A DNA stretch of 64,000 bases from Herbiconiux ginsengi (GTDB lineage: Bacteria > Actinomycetota > Actinomycetes > Actinomycetales > Microbacteriaceae): the NCBI RefSeq assembly GCF_900107435.1, contig NZ_FNPZ01000001.1:406960-470959 (forward strand). Reading direction: 5' to 3'. The position numbers and the translations under genes are program-made. The notes beneath the pieces are model-generated. The model saw nothing but the letters and a program-made list of their open reading frames with translations, did not search any database and was not told the origin of the DNA. Positions 41,553 to 51,164 of the stretch are shown here, piece after piece (within the stretch, counting starts at the first letter, position 1; each line of letters begins with the position of its first letter).

Positions 41553-43043
41553 CTAGGCGCCCGGCGGTGCATTGCTTCGGCGCGCGGGCGTCGCTCCCTG
41601 GGAGCGCGCGAGAGTGGTTCGACGCCTGGTGGTGGGGATGGGCCTCTGCTCGGGATCGCACCGGCGCGGCGGGATCACGTGCGGCACTCCGGCGCGCATC
41701 ACCAACGCCCAGGTCGCGGAATGCAGGTGAGCGTGGTGGAAATGGCAGAGCAGCACACCGTTGCCGATGTCGGTGCGCCCAGGGGCGTGCGCGGGGGAAC
41801 GCCACTCCTCGACGTGGTGGGATTCGCACCACGATGGCGGCCGGTCGCAGCCCGGCCACACGCATCCGCCGTCTCGGGCCGCGAGCGCCCGGTTCTGCGC
41901 GGGAGTGAACAGACGACGGGTCTTGCCGTGATGCAGCACTTCGCCGTGATCGCCGAACAGGGTCGCCACGGTCGGGGCGTGGCAGCGCAGCCGCTCGACG
42001 ACTCCGAGCGGAACGGGTTCGTCGATGCCGTCGATCCACGCGCGCCCCTGCCCGGACTCCAGGTCGGCCAACGACACGTGCACATTCACGGTGGTCGTGG
42101 CGCCGGCCAGGTGCGGCATCTCGGGCGCGCCGGCCGCGCGGGCGATCAGCTCGGTCACCGCATCGGCGAGGCGCTGTGGCCCCGTGCGGGTGTCGGCGGT
42201 GAGTTGAGCCGAGACGTAGTCGTCTTCTGACCGGAAGCGGGGCTGCACCCGTGGACTCAGGATGGCCTGAGTCGCGTTCACCCACAACGCGCCTTGCTCC
42301 GGGGTGAGCGCGAGACGACCGCGGAACATCCCATCCGCCGAACGGGTCAGTGTCAGCGACCTCAGCTGCTGGTGCCGCTCGTCGCGCGGGGCCGCGCCAT
42401 CCGGGTCGAGAAGCTCCCGCACCCGGATGGCGAGTCGCGCGACATCGTCGACACCCAGCACGACGGCCCCCGCCCCGCGACCCAGCATCGTGAGCTCATG
42501 TACCGCGCCTTCCGGCCCGGCGAACCCACCGCCCACGACATCGCTCTCCCCCGCGTCGCGGCCGGCACCATCCGAGCCGGAGCGTCCGACCGCCGCGTCG
42601 ACCAGCGCGCGTTCGGCCTCCGCGATCGAGGCCTCGGCCACACCCCTCTCGGCGAGAACGATGCACTCCCGCGTGATGACGGAGGCCGCCTCCACCGGCA
42701 GCAACCCGGCAGCCAGCGCGGCGGTCACGGCAGGAAACGGCTCCGGCCCGGGGAGACCGCCCAAGAGCTCCGCGGCCCGCAATCGTCGACCGAGGTCGAG
42801 CCTCGACTTGGCCTCGCGCGACGAGACCCCTGTCACCTCCGCCAGCAGCTTCACCGGCGACACGAAGTTCTCCGAACGGCTCAGCCCTTCGTCGCCCAAC
42901 GAGGAGCGAGAGCGATGCCCGATCTCCCCCGCCACGGCCACCCGCTCGGCGTCGATGAGGCGCCCTGCCCGCTCGATCTCGGCCGCGCGCGCCAGCAGCC
43001 CTGCGTCATCCAGGGAGGTGAGGAGAGGGGCGGTCGAGGTCAT
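41553..43043 (-). CDS. DUF222 and HNH endonuclease domain-containing protein
   Basis: A 496-residue protein with the DUF222 region (~20-330) followed by an HNH nuclease motif near the end: C-V-W-P-G-C-D, W-C-E-S-H-H-V-E-E-W and D-I-G-N-G-V-L-L-C-H-F-H-H-A-H-L-H. The Cys pairs bind zinc and the His pairs form the catalytic beta-beta-alpha-metal site. Such genes occur in many copies in Microbacteriaceae and are linked to mobile DNA. ATG at 43043 is preferred; TTG at 43055 is possible. The C-terminal tail is Arg/Pro-rich. Confidence 0.88.
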   Translation of the reverse strand: MTSTAPLLTSLDDAGLLARAAEIERAGRLIDAERVAVAGEIGHRSRSSLGDEGLSRSENFVSPVKLLAEVTGVSSREAKSRLDLGRRLRAAELLGGLPGPEPFPAVTAALAAGLLPVEAASVITRECIVLAERGVAEASIAEAERALVDAAVGRSGSDGAGRDAGESDVVGGGFAGPEGAVHELTMLGRGAGAVVLGVDDVARLAIRVRELLDPDGAAPRDERHQQLRSLTLTRSADGMFRGRLALTPEQGALWVNATQAILSPRVQPRFRSEDDYVSAQLTADTRTGPQRLADAVTELIARAAGAPEMPHLAGATTTVNVHVSLADLESGQGRAWIDGIDEPVPLGVVERLRCHAPTVATLFGDHGEVLHHGKTRRLFTPAQNRALAARDGGCVWPGCDRPPSWCESHHVEEWRSPAHAPGRTDIGNGVLLCHFHHAHLHSATWALVMRAGVPHVIPPRRCDPEQRPIPTTRRRTTLARSQGATPARRSNAPPGA

Positions 43044-43176
43044 GGGAACAGTCAAACAGAAGCCACTGACATTCCCTCACCTTCGGTTGTCAGCCCTTCC
43101 GCCCGCATCGGGCGCGAGATATCCTGATCGGCTGCCCGACGTGAATCCGCCCCCGACGGCGGCAGAACGGATCGCC

Positions 43177-44043
43177 GTGAACCACTACCTCGACACGAAC
43201 CGCGCCAACTGGAACGACCGCGCTTCCGCCCACGCCACCCGCGTCGGCGGCCTCGGCTACGACATCCAGAGGTACATCGACGACCCGGCGCTGCTCTCCG
43301 ACGTCGCGCGCTTCGACCGCGAGCGCCTCGGCGACATCGCGGGCCTGCGCGCCGTGCACCTGCAGTGCCACATCGGCACCGACACGCTCTCGCTCGCCCG
43401 GCTCGGCGCCCGCGTCACGGGGCTCGACTTCTCACCCGTCGCCGTCGCCGAGGCTCGCGCGCTGGTGCGCGACGCGAGCGCAGGTTCCGGCGCCGGCACC
43501 GACATCCGCGCCGGCACCGTCGACTTCCTCGAGTCCGACGTCTACGACGCGGCATCCGTGCTCGAACCCGCATCCTTCGACCTCGTTTACACCGGCATCG
43601 GCGCGCTCTGCTGGCTGCCCCGCATCGACACCTGGGCACAGGTCGTGGCAAGGCTGCTGAAGCCGGGCGGGCGGCTGTTCATCCGCGAAGGTCACCCCAT
43701 CCTCTGGACCATGGATGAGACCGAGAGCGACGACCTGCACCTCCGCTTCTCCTATTTCGAACAGGCCGAACCGCTCGAGTGGGACGACGACAGCTCCTAC
43801 GTCGCCACCGACCGACCCCTCACGGCCACGAAGACGTACGAGTGGAACCACGGCCTCGGCGAGATCGTGACCGCTCTGCTCGACGCCGGCCTCGTGCTCA
43901 CGATGCTCGTCGAACACGACAGCGTGCCCTGGGAGGCACTTCCCGGGCAGATGGTGCAGCGGCCCGACGGCGAGTACGCACTCGGCGCGCGAGCCGGGGT
44001 CGCGCCGTTGTCGTACACGATCCAGGCGGTGAAACCGGCGTAG
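43177..44043 (+). CDS. Class I SAM-dependent methyltransferase
   Basis: A 288-residue enzyme. SAM motif I is AVHLQCHIGTDTLSLARLG (H-L-Q-C-H-I-G replaces the usual D-x-G-x-G), motif II VTGLDFSPVAV and later LLKPGGRLFIREGHP. GTG 43177 gives the typical start MNHYLDTNRANWND; a GTG at 43141 in the same frame is the alternative. Substrate unknown. Confidence 0.8.
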   Translation: MNHYLDTNRANWNDRASAHATRVGGLGYDIQRYIDDPALLSDVARFDRERLGDIAGLRAVHLQCHIGTDTLSLARLGARVTGLDFSPVAVAEARALVRDASAGSGAGTDIRAGTVDFLESDVYDAASVLEPASFDLVYTGIGALCWLPRIDTWAQVVARLLKPGGRLFIREGHPILWTMDETESDDLHLRFSYFEQAEPLEWDDDSSYVATDRPLTATKTYEWNHGLGEIVTALLDAGLVLTMLVEHDSVPWEALPGQMVQRPDGEYALGARAGVAPLSYTIQAVKPA

Positions 44044-44054
44044 CGCCCGCCGGC

Positions 44055-44699
44055 CTACAGGCCCTCCGCGACCTGCTTGATCGCGGCCAGGCGGCGATCC
44101 CACTCCACCCCGAGCGCCTCCAGCCGCCGCGCCGTCGCATCGAGCGACGCCCCCACCACGCGATAGCGCACCTCGCGCCCCACCCGCACCGGTTCCACGA
44201 GGCCCACCTCCTGCAGCACCGCGAGGTGCTTGGCGATCGCCTGACGCGACACGGGCAGCAGCCCAGCGAGGGCCGACGCCGAAGCATCGCCCTCGCCGTC
44301 CCACCCACCGCGGTGCCTCTCGAGATCGGCCGATGGATCGGAGGTGGTCTCGAATCCGGTCTCCACCACCGTGAGCCGCGTGCCATCCGGCAGCGGTTCG
44401 AGGGTGAAGGTGAAGACCGTCGAGTGCGCCTCGTCGATCTCGGTGGGCACCGGCTCGCCGAGGCACGGGTTGCACCAGCGGCAGGAAACCAGTCGGGGAG
44501 CATCGATCGCCTCGATGCGCACGGGGACCGCATCCCGTTCCGGCCACGTGATGGTGCCGAGCGCGCCCACTGATGCGGACGCACCGCCGACCGCTCCGTC
44601 GAACGACGTGGCCCCGAACCAGTGCGAGATCTGTTCGGGTTCCGTGACGGCCGCCCACACCTTCTCGATCGGGGCTGCGATGAGGATCGTGCGCCGCAC
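44055..44699 (-). CDS. SRPBCC domain fused to an ArsR-type HTH
   Basis: A 214-residue two-part protein. Residues 1-~130 form an AHSA1/SRPBCC domain (TILIAAPIEKVWAAVTEP, then EISHWFG-like QISHWFGATSF). The remainder is a compact ArsR HTH: LAGLLPVSRQAIAKHLAVLQ, then GLVEPVRVGREVRYRVV. Usually these two functions are adjacent separate genes. GTG at 44699 chosen. The frame stays open and protein-like for ~30 codons further upstream but offers no standard start before a TAG. Confidence 0.75.
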   Translation of the reverse strand: MRRTILIAAPIEKVWAAVTEPEQISHWFGATSFDGAVGGASASVGALGTITWPERDAVPVRIEAIDAPRLVSCRWCNPCLGEPVPTEIDEAHSTVFTFTLEPLPDGTRLTVVETGFETTSDPSADLERHRGGWDGEGDASASALAGLLPVSRQAIAKHLAVLQEVGLVEPVRVGREVRYRVVGASLDATARRLEALGVEWDRRLAAIKQVAEGL

Positions 44700-44822
44700 G
44701 GTGAAGTCGCTCTCGTCGACGACGGATGCGGGGTAAGACCAGGACGGCCCATGAAAACGGATTTCACCGATCGGCAGTCCATGAAATCGCTATTCAGCGT
44801 TCACCTTCCGGAGCCGAGACCG

Positions 44823-44842
44823 TAACGTTCGCTCCCTAACGT
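44823..44842 (+). promoter_or_regulatory. Direct repeat and probable leaderless promoter of the RpiR gene
   Basis: TAACGT occurs twice (44823-44828 and 44837-44842), 14 bp apart. The downstream copy is 7 nt before the ATG, in the -10 position for a leaderless transcript. The spacing would also suit tandem binding by a regulator. Confidence 0.35.
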
Positions 44843-44849
44843 CGTGTTC

Positions 44850-45725
44850 ATGACCGACACCGCCGCACCGAGCAGCACCCGGGCCACCGTGCACATCCTC
44901 GAACGGATGCGCGCCGGGCTCACCGCGCTGAGCCCGGCCGAGCGCCGGGTCGCGGATGCCGTGCTGCGCGATCCGCTCGCCGTCATCCATCTCTCCGTCA
45001 GCGAACTCGCTGCTGCCGCCGAGACCTCGCCCGCCACCGTCGTGCGGCTCTGCGCCAGTCTGGGATTGCGCGGCTACCAGGAGCTGAAGATCACGCTGGC
45101 GAGCGAGTCGATCCCCCACGACCGGCGCGTGCTCGGCGAGATCACGCCAGGCGACGGCGCCCACGAGATCACCCACAAAGTGATGGAGGCCACGGCCCGC
45201 GCCCTCAGCGAGGCATCCCGCTCGGTCGACACCTCCGTGCTCGACGAGATCGCGCGCACGGTGCTCACCGCGCGCCGGGTGCAGTTCGGAGCGGTCGGCA
45301 CCTCCGCTCCGCTGGCCCTCGATGCTGCCTACCGCCTGGTGACCCTGGGCATCGACGCGAGCTTCGCGTCCGATGTGCACATGCAGCACGTGACGGCACG
45401 GATGCTGCGCCCCGGCGACGTCTTCTTCGCCATCAGTCACACCGGCTCCACCTTCGAGACCCTCTCGGCGGCGCGGGCCGCGAAAGCGTCCGGCGCCACG
45501 ACGGTGTCGCTCACCAGCTTCTCCCGCTCCCCACTCACCGAGACCACCGACCTCAACCTCGTGGTCGGCAGCGCCGAGACGGCCTACCGGGTCGAAGCGA
45601 TGGCCAGTCGCATCGTGCACCTCGCGGTGCTCGACGCCTTGTTCGTCACCCTGTCGGTGCAGAGCGCCGCCAGCGCCCACCACCTCGCCATGACCGAAGA
45701 CGTGCTGATCGAGCACCGCCTCTGA
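44850..45725 (+). CDS. RpiR/MurR-family transcriptional regulator
   Basis: A 291-residue regulator with the RpiR HTH (~15-85; LSPAERRVADAVLRDP, SVSELAAAAETSPATVVRLC) and a SIS phosphosugar-binding domain (~130-285; V-G-T-S-A-P-L-A-L, ISHTGSTFET, V-S-L-T-S-F-S-R-S-P-L). SIS ligands are sugar or polyol phosphates. It heads the gene cluster of phosphoesterase, sugar-type importer and HAD phosphatase, in line with a phosphorylated inducer. A 79-bp gap precedes the phosphoesterase gene. Confidence 0.9.
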   Translation: MTDTAAPSSTRATVHILERMRAGLTALSPAERRVADAVLRDPLAVIHLSVSELAAAAETSPATVVRLCASLGLRGYQELKITLASESIPHDRRVLGEITPGDGAHEITHKVMEATARALSEASRSVDTSVLDEIARTVLTARRVQFGAVGTSAPLALDAAYRLVTLGIDASFASDVHMQHVTARMLRPGDVFFAISHTGSTFETLSAARAAKASGATTVSLTSFSRSPLTETTDLNLVVGSAETAYRVEAMASRIVHLAVLDALFVTLSVQSAASAHHLAMTEDVLIEHRL

Positions 45726-45804
45726 ACCCCTGCCCACCCGGGCAGCCGATCCGTCACCCCCTCACCCACCCCGGTTCGCTTCACCCTGCCTGAAAGGATT
45801 CGTC

Positions 45805-47973
45805 GTGCACGGAATCATCGTCCACACCGCTGGAGAGCCCGCCGTCGGCATCTCCGTCACCAACGGCCGCGCGGTCACGAAGACCGACGAGACCGGCCGC
45901 TTCGCGCTGCCCGACGAGGGCCGCTTCGTGGTCATCACACGCCCGACCGGCTTCACCGCCTCGCCCTGGTGGCTACCCGCACCCGGTGGCAGCGACGGCA
46001 CCGCCGAGATCGGCCTCCGCTTCGAACTCGTGCCCGAAACGCAGACGCTGCCCTACCGCTTCCTGCACCTCACCGACACCCACATGACGGTGCCGCGGAG
46101 CGACGAGGAGACCGACGAACTCGCCTTCGGCCTCTACCGCGAAGGCAGTCTGCCGGGTCAGATCACCGACTTTCTCCGTAGCCTTCCCGAACGGGCCCCG
46201 GATGCGCAAGCCGTGTTCATCACGGGCGACCTGGTCGATCACGGGCTGGCCGAGGAATACGAGGCCTACCTCGAGGCACTCACCGCCAGCCCCGTTCCGG
46301 TGCACGTCATCCCCGGCAACCACGACCACATGAACGGCCACCACGGCAGTCTGATCAGCCGCAACGACTACCTCACGAACACGGGCACTCCCGAGCTCTA
46401 CGAGAAGTACCTCGGCCCCCGCTGGTACAGCTTCGACGTGGCGGGCCTGCACGTCGTGACCCTCGACTGGCACACCCACGAACTCGGCCTCGACCACGAG
46501 GAGCAGAACGCGTGGGTGAAGGCCGATCTCGCTCAGCTGCCGTTCGGCAGCCCGTGGATCCTGCTCTTCCACGACCAGCCGAACTTCTCCATCGTCGACG
46601 AGCTGCCCTGGCAGCCCGTCGCCGCCTTCTCCGGGCATTGGCACACCTCCCGGGTGGTGCAGGTGGGCGACACCCTGCACGTGAACAGCCCCACCACCTT
46701 CTTCGCCAGCCTCGACTACAGCCCCCCGGCGTTCCGCACGGTGACCTGGGACGGCGAGAACATCACCCTGCAGACCGAGACCCTCCTCACCGTGGCCGAA
46801 CCGGATGCCCTGGGCGACGTGTCGAGGTCGACGTTCGCGGCCTCATCGAGCCCGTCGGCGCATCCGTCGATCGTGTGGCGTTCCGAACTGGCCGGCGCCG
46901 GCCACCGCCAGCCCGTGTCGATCGACGCCGGCGTGGTCTTCGCCGGCGGCCAGGTCGAAGACCGCGCCGCCGGGTCGGTGGAGGCGCTCGACCTCGCCAC
47001 CGGCGAACTGCTCTGGCGCACCGCGACGGGCTCGGCCGTGAAGACCACCCCCGCCCCCGCGGAAGACGTGGTGATCGCCGCCGAGGTCAGCGGCGACGTG
47101 AGCGCCTTCGACCGCACCACCGGAGCCCTCGTCTGGAAGGTGCCGTCGAGCGATCCGCTGCGCCGCTTCGCCTGGGGCGCCCCGACCGTTGCCGGAGGCC
47201 TCGTCTACCTCGGCGACCAGTCCGACCTCCGCGCCATCGACGTCGCGACCGGAGACGTGGTGTGGCGCCGCACCGACCTCTCGCCGCACCACAACCTGGT
47301 GAACCACTCCGCGCCGCTCGTGATCGACGGCTCGCTGCTGGTGATGGGGTTCTGGCCGACACCGGCGCATCCGATCGGTCTCGACGCTCTCACCGGCGAG
47401 TCGGTGTGGGCGACCGCCGAGCTGAACCGCGACGACCCCTTCGCTGCTCTGAAGCGCCTGCTCATCATGGGCACGGCCGCCTACGACTCCTCGAACGACT
47501 CGGTGCTCATGCCCGCGTTCGGGCACACCACCCGCGTCGACCGTGCCACTGGCGAGACCGTGTGGGTGAGCGCCCACGAGGGCGGGTTCAGTCCGGCCAC
47601 CCCGGTGGTGACCGAGGAAGGCATCGTCGTGACCGTCACGGGGCACGGCATCCGGATGCTCGACCGCGAGACCGGCGAGACCGTCTGGGATCGGCGGATC
47701 GACGGCGAAGCGCCGTTCCCGATGGCGTCGTACACGAAGACGCCGCACCCGGTCATCGCGGCGCCGGCCGTGGTCGAAGGCGCCGACCGGCGCGAGCTGC
47801 TGCTGCCCGGTCTCGACGGCGTCGTGCGGAGGATCTCCCTCGACGGCTCGGTGATCGGATCGGCGCAACTCGCCTCACCGTTCGCGGCGACCCTGGTCGA
47901 CGCGGGCGACCTGGTGATCGCGGTCGGGACCGACGGCAACGTCGTCGCCCTCGACCGCGCGGTGGCGTCGTGA
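45805..47973 (+). CDS. Metallophosphoesterase fused to a PQQ-type beta-propeller
   Basis: A 722-residue protein with three parts. Residues 1-70 form a carboxypeptidase-regulatory-like (Ig-type) fold (A-V-T-K-T-D-E-T-G-R-F-A-L-P). Residues ~75-300 are a calcineurin-like phosphoesterase with D-x-H (LTDTHM), GDLVDH, GNHDH and SGHWHTS metal motifs. Residues ~345-720 contain PQQ-type repeats (G-x-x-x-A-L-D-L-A-T-G-E-L-L-W-R, several copies). GTG start follows AAAGGA; no signal peptide is seen, which is unusual since PQQ propellers are generally outside the membrane. Its last bases overlap the first permease gene (GTGA). Confidence 0.85.
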   Translation: MHGIIVHTAGEPAVGISVTNGRAVTKTDETGRFALPDEGRFVVITRPTGFTASPWWLPAPGGSDGTAEIGLRFELVPETQTLPYRFLHLTDTHMTVPRSDEETDELAFGLYREGSLPGQITDFLRSLPERAPDAQAVFITGDLVDHGLAEEYEAYLEALTASPVPVHVIPGNHDHMNGHHGSLISRNDYLTNTGTPELYEKYLGPRWYSFDVAGLHVVTLDWHTHELGLDHEEQNAWVKADLAQLPFGSPWILLFHDQPNFSIVDELPWQPVAAFSGHWHTSRVVQVGDTLHVNSPTTFFASLDYSPPAFRTVTWDGENITLQTETLLTVAEPDALGDVSRSTFAASSSPSAHPSIVWRSELAGAGHRQPVSIDAGVVFAGGQVEDRAAGSVEALDLATGELLWRTATGSAVKTTPAPAEDVVIAAEVSGDVSAFDRTTGALVWKVPSSDPLRRFAWGAPTVAGGLVYLGDQSDLRAIDVATGDVVWRRTDLSPHHNLVNHSAPLVIDGSLLVMGFWPTPAHPIGLDALTGESVWATAELNRDDPFAALKRLLIMGTAAYDSSNDSVLMPAFGHTTRVDRATGETVWVSAHEGGFSPATPVVTEEGIVVTVTGHGIRMLDRETGETVWDRRIDGEAPFPMASYTKTPHPVIAAPAVVEGADRRELLLPGLDGVVRRISLDGSVIGSAQLASPFAATLVDAGDLVIAVGTDGNVVALDRAVAS

Positions 47974-48983
47974 CCGCCCTCGGCACGGAGAACGCGAACT
48001 CCTCGGTGACCCCGGGAGAGTCCCCCGCCGACATGGAGATCGCCGCCCCCGCGGCCGTTCCCGTCGAATCGTCGACCGACGCCCTCCGCGCCGACCGCGC
48101 CTCGGGAACCCGGCGCGAGCTCGGTCGCTCGAACCTCGTGCCGATCCTCTTCCTCGTGCCCGCCGGCATCGGCATCCTGCTCTTCGTGCTGCTGCCCGCC
48201 GTGCTCTCGCTGGTGGCCAGCTTCTTCACGGTGCCTCTCGCCGGCGGTCCGTGGACCTGGGTGGGCCTGGCGAACTTCGAACGCGTGCTCACCGATCCCG
48301 CCGTGCTCAAGGCGATCGGCAACACGCTCGTGTACTCGGCCATCACCATCGTGCCGAGCCTCGCCATCGGTCTCGCCCTGGCGCTGCTCGCGAACTCGGT
48401 CGGGCGCGGCCGGCCGTTCGTGCGCACGGCCCTGTTCCTCCCGATGACCGCGAACCTCGTGGCCATGGCCGTCGTGTTCCGCTGGCTCTTCGCCTTCCAA
48501 GGCGGCTTCGTGAACCAGCTGCTCGGCGTCGCCGGCATCGGCGCGGTCAACTGGCTCGGCGACACGAACACGTCACTGCTCACGGTGGCCCTCGTCGGCA
48601 TCTGGCGCAGCGCATCGTTCAGCATGATGATCTTCTTCGCCGGGCTCGCGACCGTGCCGGGAACCATCCACGAGGCCACCAAGGCCGAGGGCATCCGCGG
48701 TTTCACGAAGCTCACCCGCATCACGCTGCCGATCATGAAGCCCACCGTCGTCTTCGCGACGGTGCTCGCCATCCTCAGCTCGGTGCAGGTGTTCGACACC
48801 GTGAACGTGATGACGCAGGGCGGGCCACAGGGCTCCACCGAGACGGTGCTCACCATGAGCTGGAAACTCGGCTTCAGCTACTTCGACCTCGGCGCCGCCT
48901 CCGCCCTCTCGTTCCTGCTGCTCGTGGTGCTCGTGGGAATCGGGTTGCTGCAGCGGCGCATCCTCTCGGGAGGCCACAAGTGA
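47970..48983 (+). CDS. Carbohydrate-type ABC importer permease 1 (UgpA/MalF-like)
   Basis: A 337-residue inner-membrane protein with a 45-residue hydrophilic N-terminus followed by six hydrophobic segments. The EAA loop is present as H-E-A-T-K-A-E-G-I-R-G-F-T-K-L and contacts the ATPase. GTG start lies in a GTGA overlap with the phosphoesterase stop. Confidence 0.92.
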   Translation: MTALGTENANSSVTPGESPADMEIAAPAAVPVESSTDALRADRASGTRRELGRSNLVPILFLVPAGIGILLFVLLPAVLSLVASFFTVPLAGGPWTWVGLANFERVLTDPAVLKAIGNTLVYSAITIVPSLAIGLALALLANSVGRGRPFVRTALFLPMTANLVAMAVVFRWLFAFQGGFVNQLLGVAGIGAVNWLGDTNTSLLTVALVGIWRSASFSMMIFFAGLATVPGTIHEATKAEGIRGFTKLTRITLPIMKPTVVFATVLAILSSVQVFDTVNVMTQGGPQGSTETVLTMSWKLGFSYFDLGAASALSFLLLVVLVGIGLLQRRILSGGHK

Positions 48984-49801
48984 TCCGCGCGCTCCGCGCC
49001 GTGAAATGGCTGCTCATCGCCGTGGCCGTCGTCGTCGCCCTCTTCCCCTTCTACTGGATGCTGCGCACCGCGCTCGCCCCCGCCGACGACGTGTTCTTCG
49101 ACGGCATCTCCCTCGTGCCCACGAGCATCGACTTCGCGAACTTCGCCCGGGCCTGGGACAAGGCGCAGCTCGGCGACGCGATCGTGACCGGCGTCATCAT
49201 GACCGGGTCGATCCTCGTGCTGCAGCTGATCACCTGCATCCCGGCGGCGTACGTGCTGGCGAAGGTGCGCATCCGGGGCGTCGGCATCGCGCTGGCCATC
49301 GTGATCGGATGCCTGCTCGTGCCCGTGCAGGTGACGTTGATCCCCACGTTCATCGGCATCAACGTGGCCGGACTCGGCGATTCGCTGCCGGGCCTCATCC
49401 TGCCGTCGATGACGAGCGCGTTCGGCATCTTCCTGCTGCGGCAGCAGATGATGTCGATCCCCGATTCCCTGATGGAGGCGGCGCGCACCGACGGTCTCGG
49501 GCACGTCCGCACCCTCACGAACGTCGTCATCCCGATGGCCGGCCCCGGAATCGCCGCGTTCAGTGTGTTCTCGGTGTTCACGCACTGGAACGACTACATG
49601 TGGCCGCTGCTCATCGCCCGGAGCCCCGACCTGGCCACCCCGCCGCTCGCACTCGCCATCTTCCAACAGGGCGACATCGGCTTCGACTACTCAGCGCTCG
49701 CCGCCGGTGCCGCGATCGTCACCGCGCCCGTCGTCATCCTCTTCCTCGTCGCGCAGCGCCGCTTCGTGCAGGGCATGAGCGGCGCCGAGATCCCCGGCTG
49801 A
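48980..49801 (+). CDS. Carbohydrate-type ABC importer permease 2 (UgpE/MalG-like)
   Basis: A 273-residue inner-membrane protein with six hydrophobic segments and the EAA loop M-E-A-A-R-T-D-G-L-G-H. F-P-F-Y-W-M-L-R-T-A-L near the N-terminus is a MalG-family hallmark. GTG start in a GTGA overlap with permease 1. Confidence 0.92.
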   Translation: MIRALRAVKWLLIAVAVVVALFPFYWMLRTALAPADDVFFDGISLVPTSIDFANFARAWDKAQLGDAIVTGVIMTGSILVLQLITCIPAAYVLAKVRIRGVGIALAIVIGCLLVPVQVTLIPTFIGINVAGLGDSLPGLILPSMTSAFGIFLLRQQMMSIPDSLMEAARTDGLGHVRTLTNVVIPMAGPGIAAFSVFSVFTHWNDYMWPLLIARSPDLATPPLALAIFQQGDIGFDYSALAAGAAIVTAPVVILFLVAQRRFVQGMSGAEIPG

Positions 49802-49864
49802 GCCCTCCGTTCCTTCCTTCCCCATCACCCCGCCACCTCCCACCCCTCTGTAAGGAGAAATCCC

Positions 49865-51160
49865 ATGCCCCTGAAACGACTCCCCCTCGCCATCGGTGCC
49901 CTCGCGGCATCCGCGGCCCTGCTCTCCGGATGCGCCGCGAGCGCCGGCGCCGACCCCTCGGCCTCCGTCGCCACCGACATCGCCAGCTGCGACCCGGCGG
50001 CCGCCCCCATCACCGTGACCTTCGGCCCGCAGGCCTCCGAGGCCATGGCGATCGCGGTCGCGAACCTCGAGAAGAAGTACCCGGGCCTCGTCGTCAACGC
50101 CGAGCCCCAGAGCACCACGAGCTACGACGATCTCACCAAGACCATCGTCGCCGACATCGCCGTGGGCAAGCGGCCCGACCTCATCATGAGCGGGCTCGGG
50201 CAGCTGAAGTTCTGGGTCGACACCTACCAGCCGGCACCGATCGACACCGCCGCCCTCGCCTCCACCTACCAGTCGCAGTTCCTCAGCGCGGGCACCGTCG
50301 ACGGCACGGTCTACCTCGCCCCCGCCCAGATCTCGGCGCCGGTTCTGCTGGTGAACCAGAGCATTCTCGACCAGGCGGGAGCGGGCGACGCGTCCGACAT
50401 CCACACCTTCGACGACCTGGTCGCCGCGGCGAAGACGGTCACCGAGAAGACCGGGCAGCCCTCGGTCACCATCCCCGCGCAGGGCCTCGCCGACTGGTAC
50501 AGCCAGGCCTTCGTGCAGGGGTCGGGCGAGACCTTCGTGAACGCCGACGGCACCGCAGGCTTCGGCACCGACAAGGGCATCGAGGCGCTCTCGATCTGGT
50601 CGACCCTCAAGAACGACGGCCTCGAGATGGGCCTCGGCGACCAGGATGCGCTCGCCCAGTTCATCGGCGGCAAGGCGGCCTTCATGGTCTACACGACCTC
50701 GGTCATCGCCTCCGTGCAGAAGGGCGTCAACGGCGCCTTCGACTGGATGCCCGTCGACCTGCCGAGTGTCGGCGGCGAAGGCGGCCCGCTGCCCGCGGGC
50801 GGCAACGGCTGGATCGTGCTGAGCGACGACGGCTGCCGCGCGGCCTTCGCCAACGCCCTCGTCTCCGAGCTGCTCTCGCCCGACGCGGTGAGCGGCGCCA
50901 GCGGAACCTCCTACAGCTACATCCCCGTCGACTCCTCCGCCGGCGAGGCGCTGCTCGCGAGCTCCGCCGCCACCCCGCAGCTCACCTACGCCTGGAGCTA
51001 CGACAAGCCGCTCAGCCCCTGGGGCGGCTTCGCCGGCGCGCACGTCGCCGAGGTGAACGACGCCTTCCGTCAGATGGGTCAGGCCCTGCAGTCGGGAGCC
51101 GACGCGAAGACCACCGTCGACCAGGCCGTCACCACCATCGACCAGATCGTGGCGAAGTAG
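49865..51160 (+). CDS. ABC importer substrate-binding lipoprotein (carbohydrate/phospho-solute type)
   Basis: A 431-residue binding protein. The signal ends in a lipobox L-L-S-G-C (Cys ~22). The mature part has family-1 features: VTFGPQASEAMAIAVANLEKKYPG, then DLTKTIVADIAVGKRPDLIMSG, similar in style to UgpB-like proteins that bind sugars, polyols or glycerophosphodiesters. AAGGAG precedes the ATG. Confidence 0.9.
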   Translation: MPLKRLPLAIGALAASAALLSGCAASAGADPSASVATDIASCDPAAAPITVTFGPQASEAMAIAVANLEKKYPGLVVNAEPQSTTSYDDLTKTIVADIAVGKRPDLIMSGLGQLKFWVDTYQPAPIDTAALASTYQSQFLSAGTVDGTVYLAPAQISAPVLLVNQSILDQAGAGDASDIHTFDDLVAAAKTVTEKTGQPSVTIPAQGLADWYSQAFVQGSGETFVNADGTAGFGTDKGIEALSIWSTLKNDGLEMGLGDQDALAQFIGGKAAFMVYTTSVIASVQKGVNGAFDWMPVDLPSVGGEGGPLPAGGNGWIVLSDDGCRAAFANALVSELLSPDAVSGASGTSYSYIPVDSSAGEALLASSAATPQLTYAWSYDKPLSPWGGFAGAHVAEVNDAFRQMGQALQSGADAKTTVDQAVTTIDQIVAK

Positions 51161-51164
51161 CGTC

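Noticed and set aside
37698-42230. 1510-codon plus-strand frame overlapping the giant membrane protein
   Set aside because: Arg/Gly/Ala-rich low-information translation; the overlapping frame at 37645 has proper membrane segments, zinc ribbon and start.
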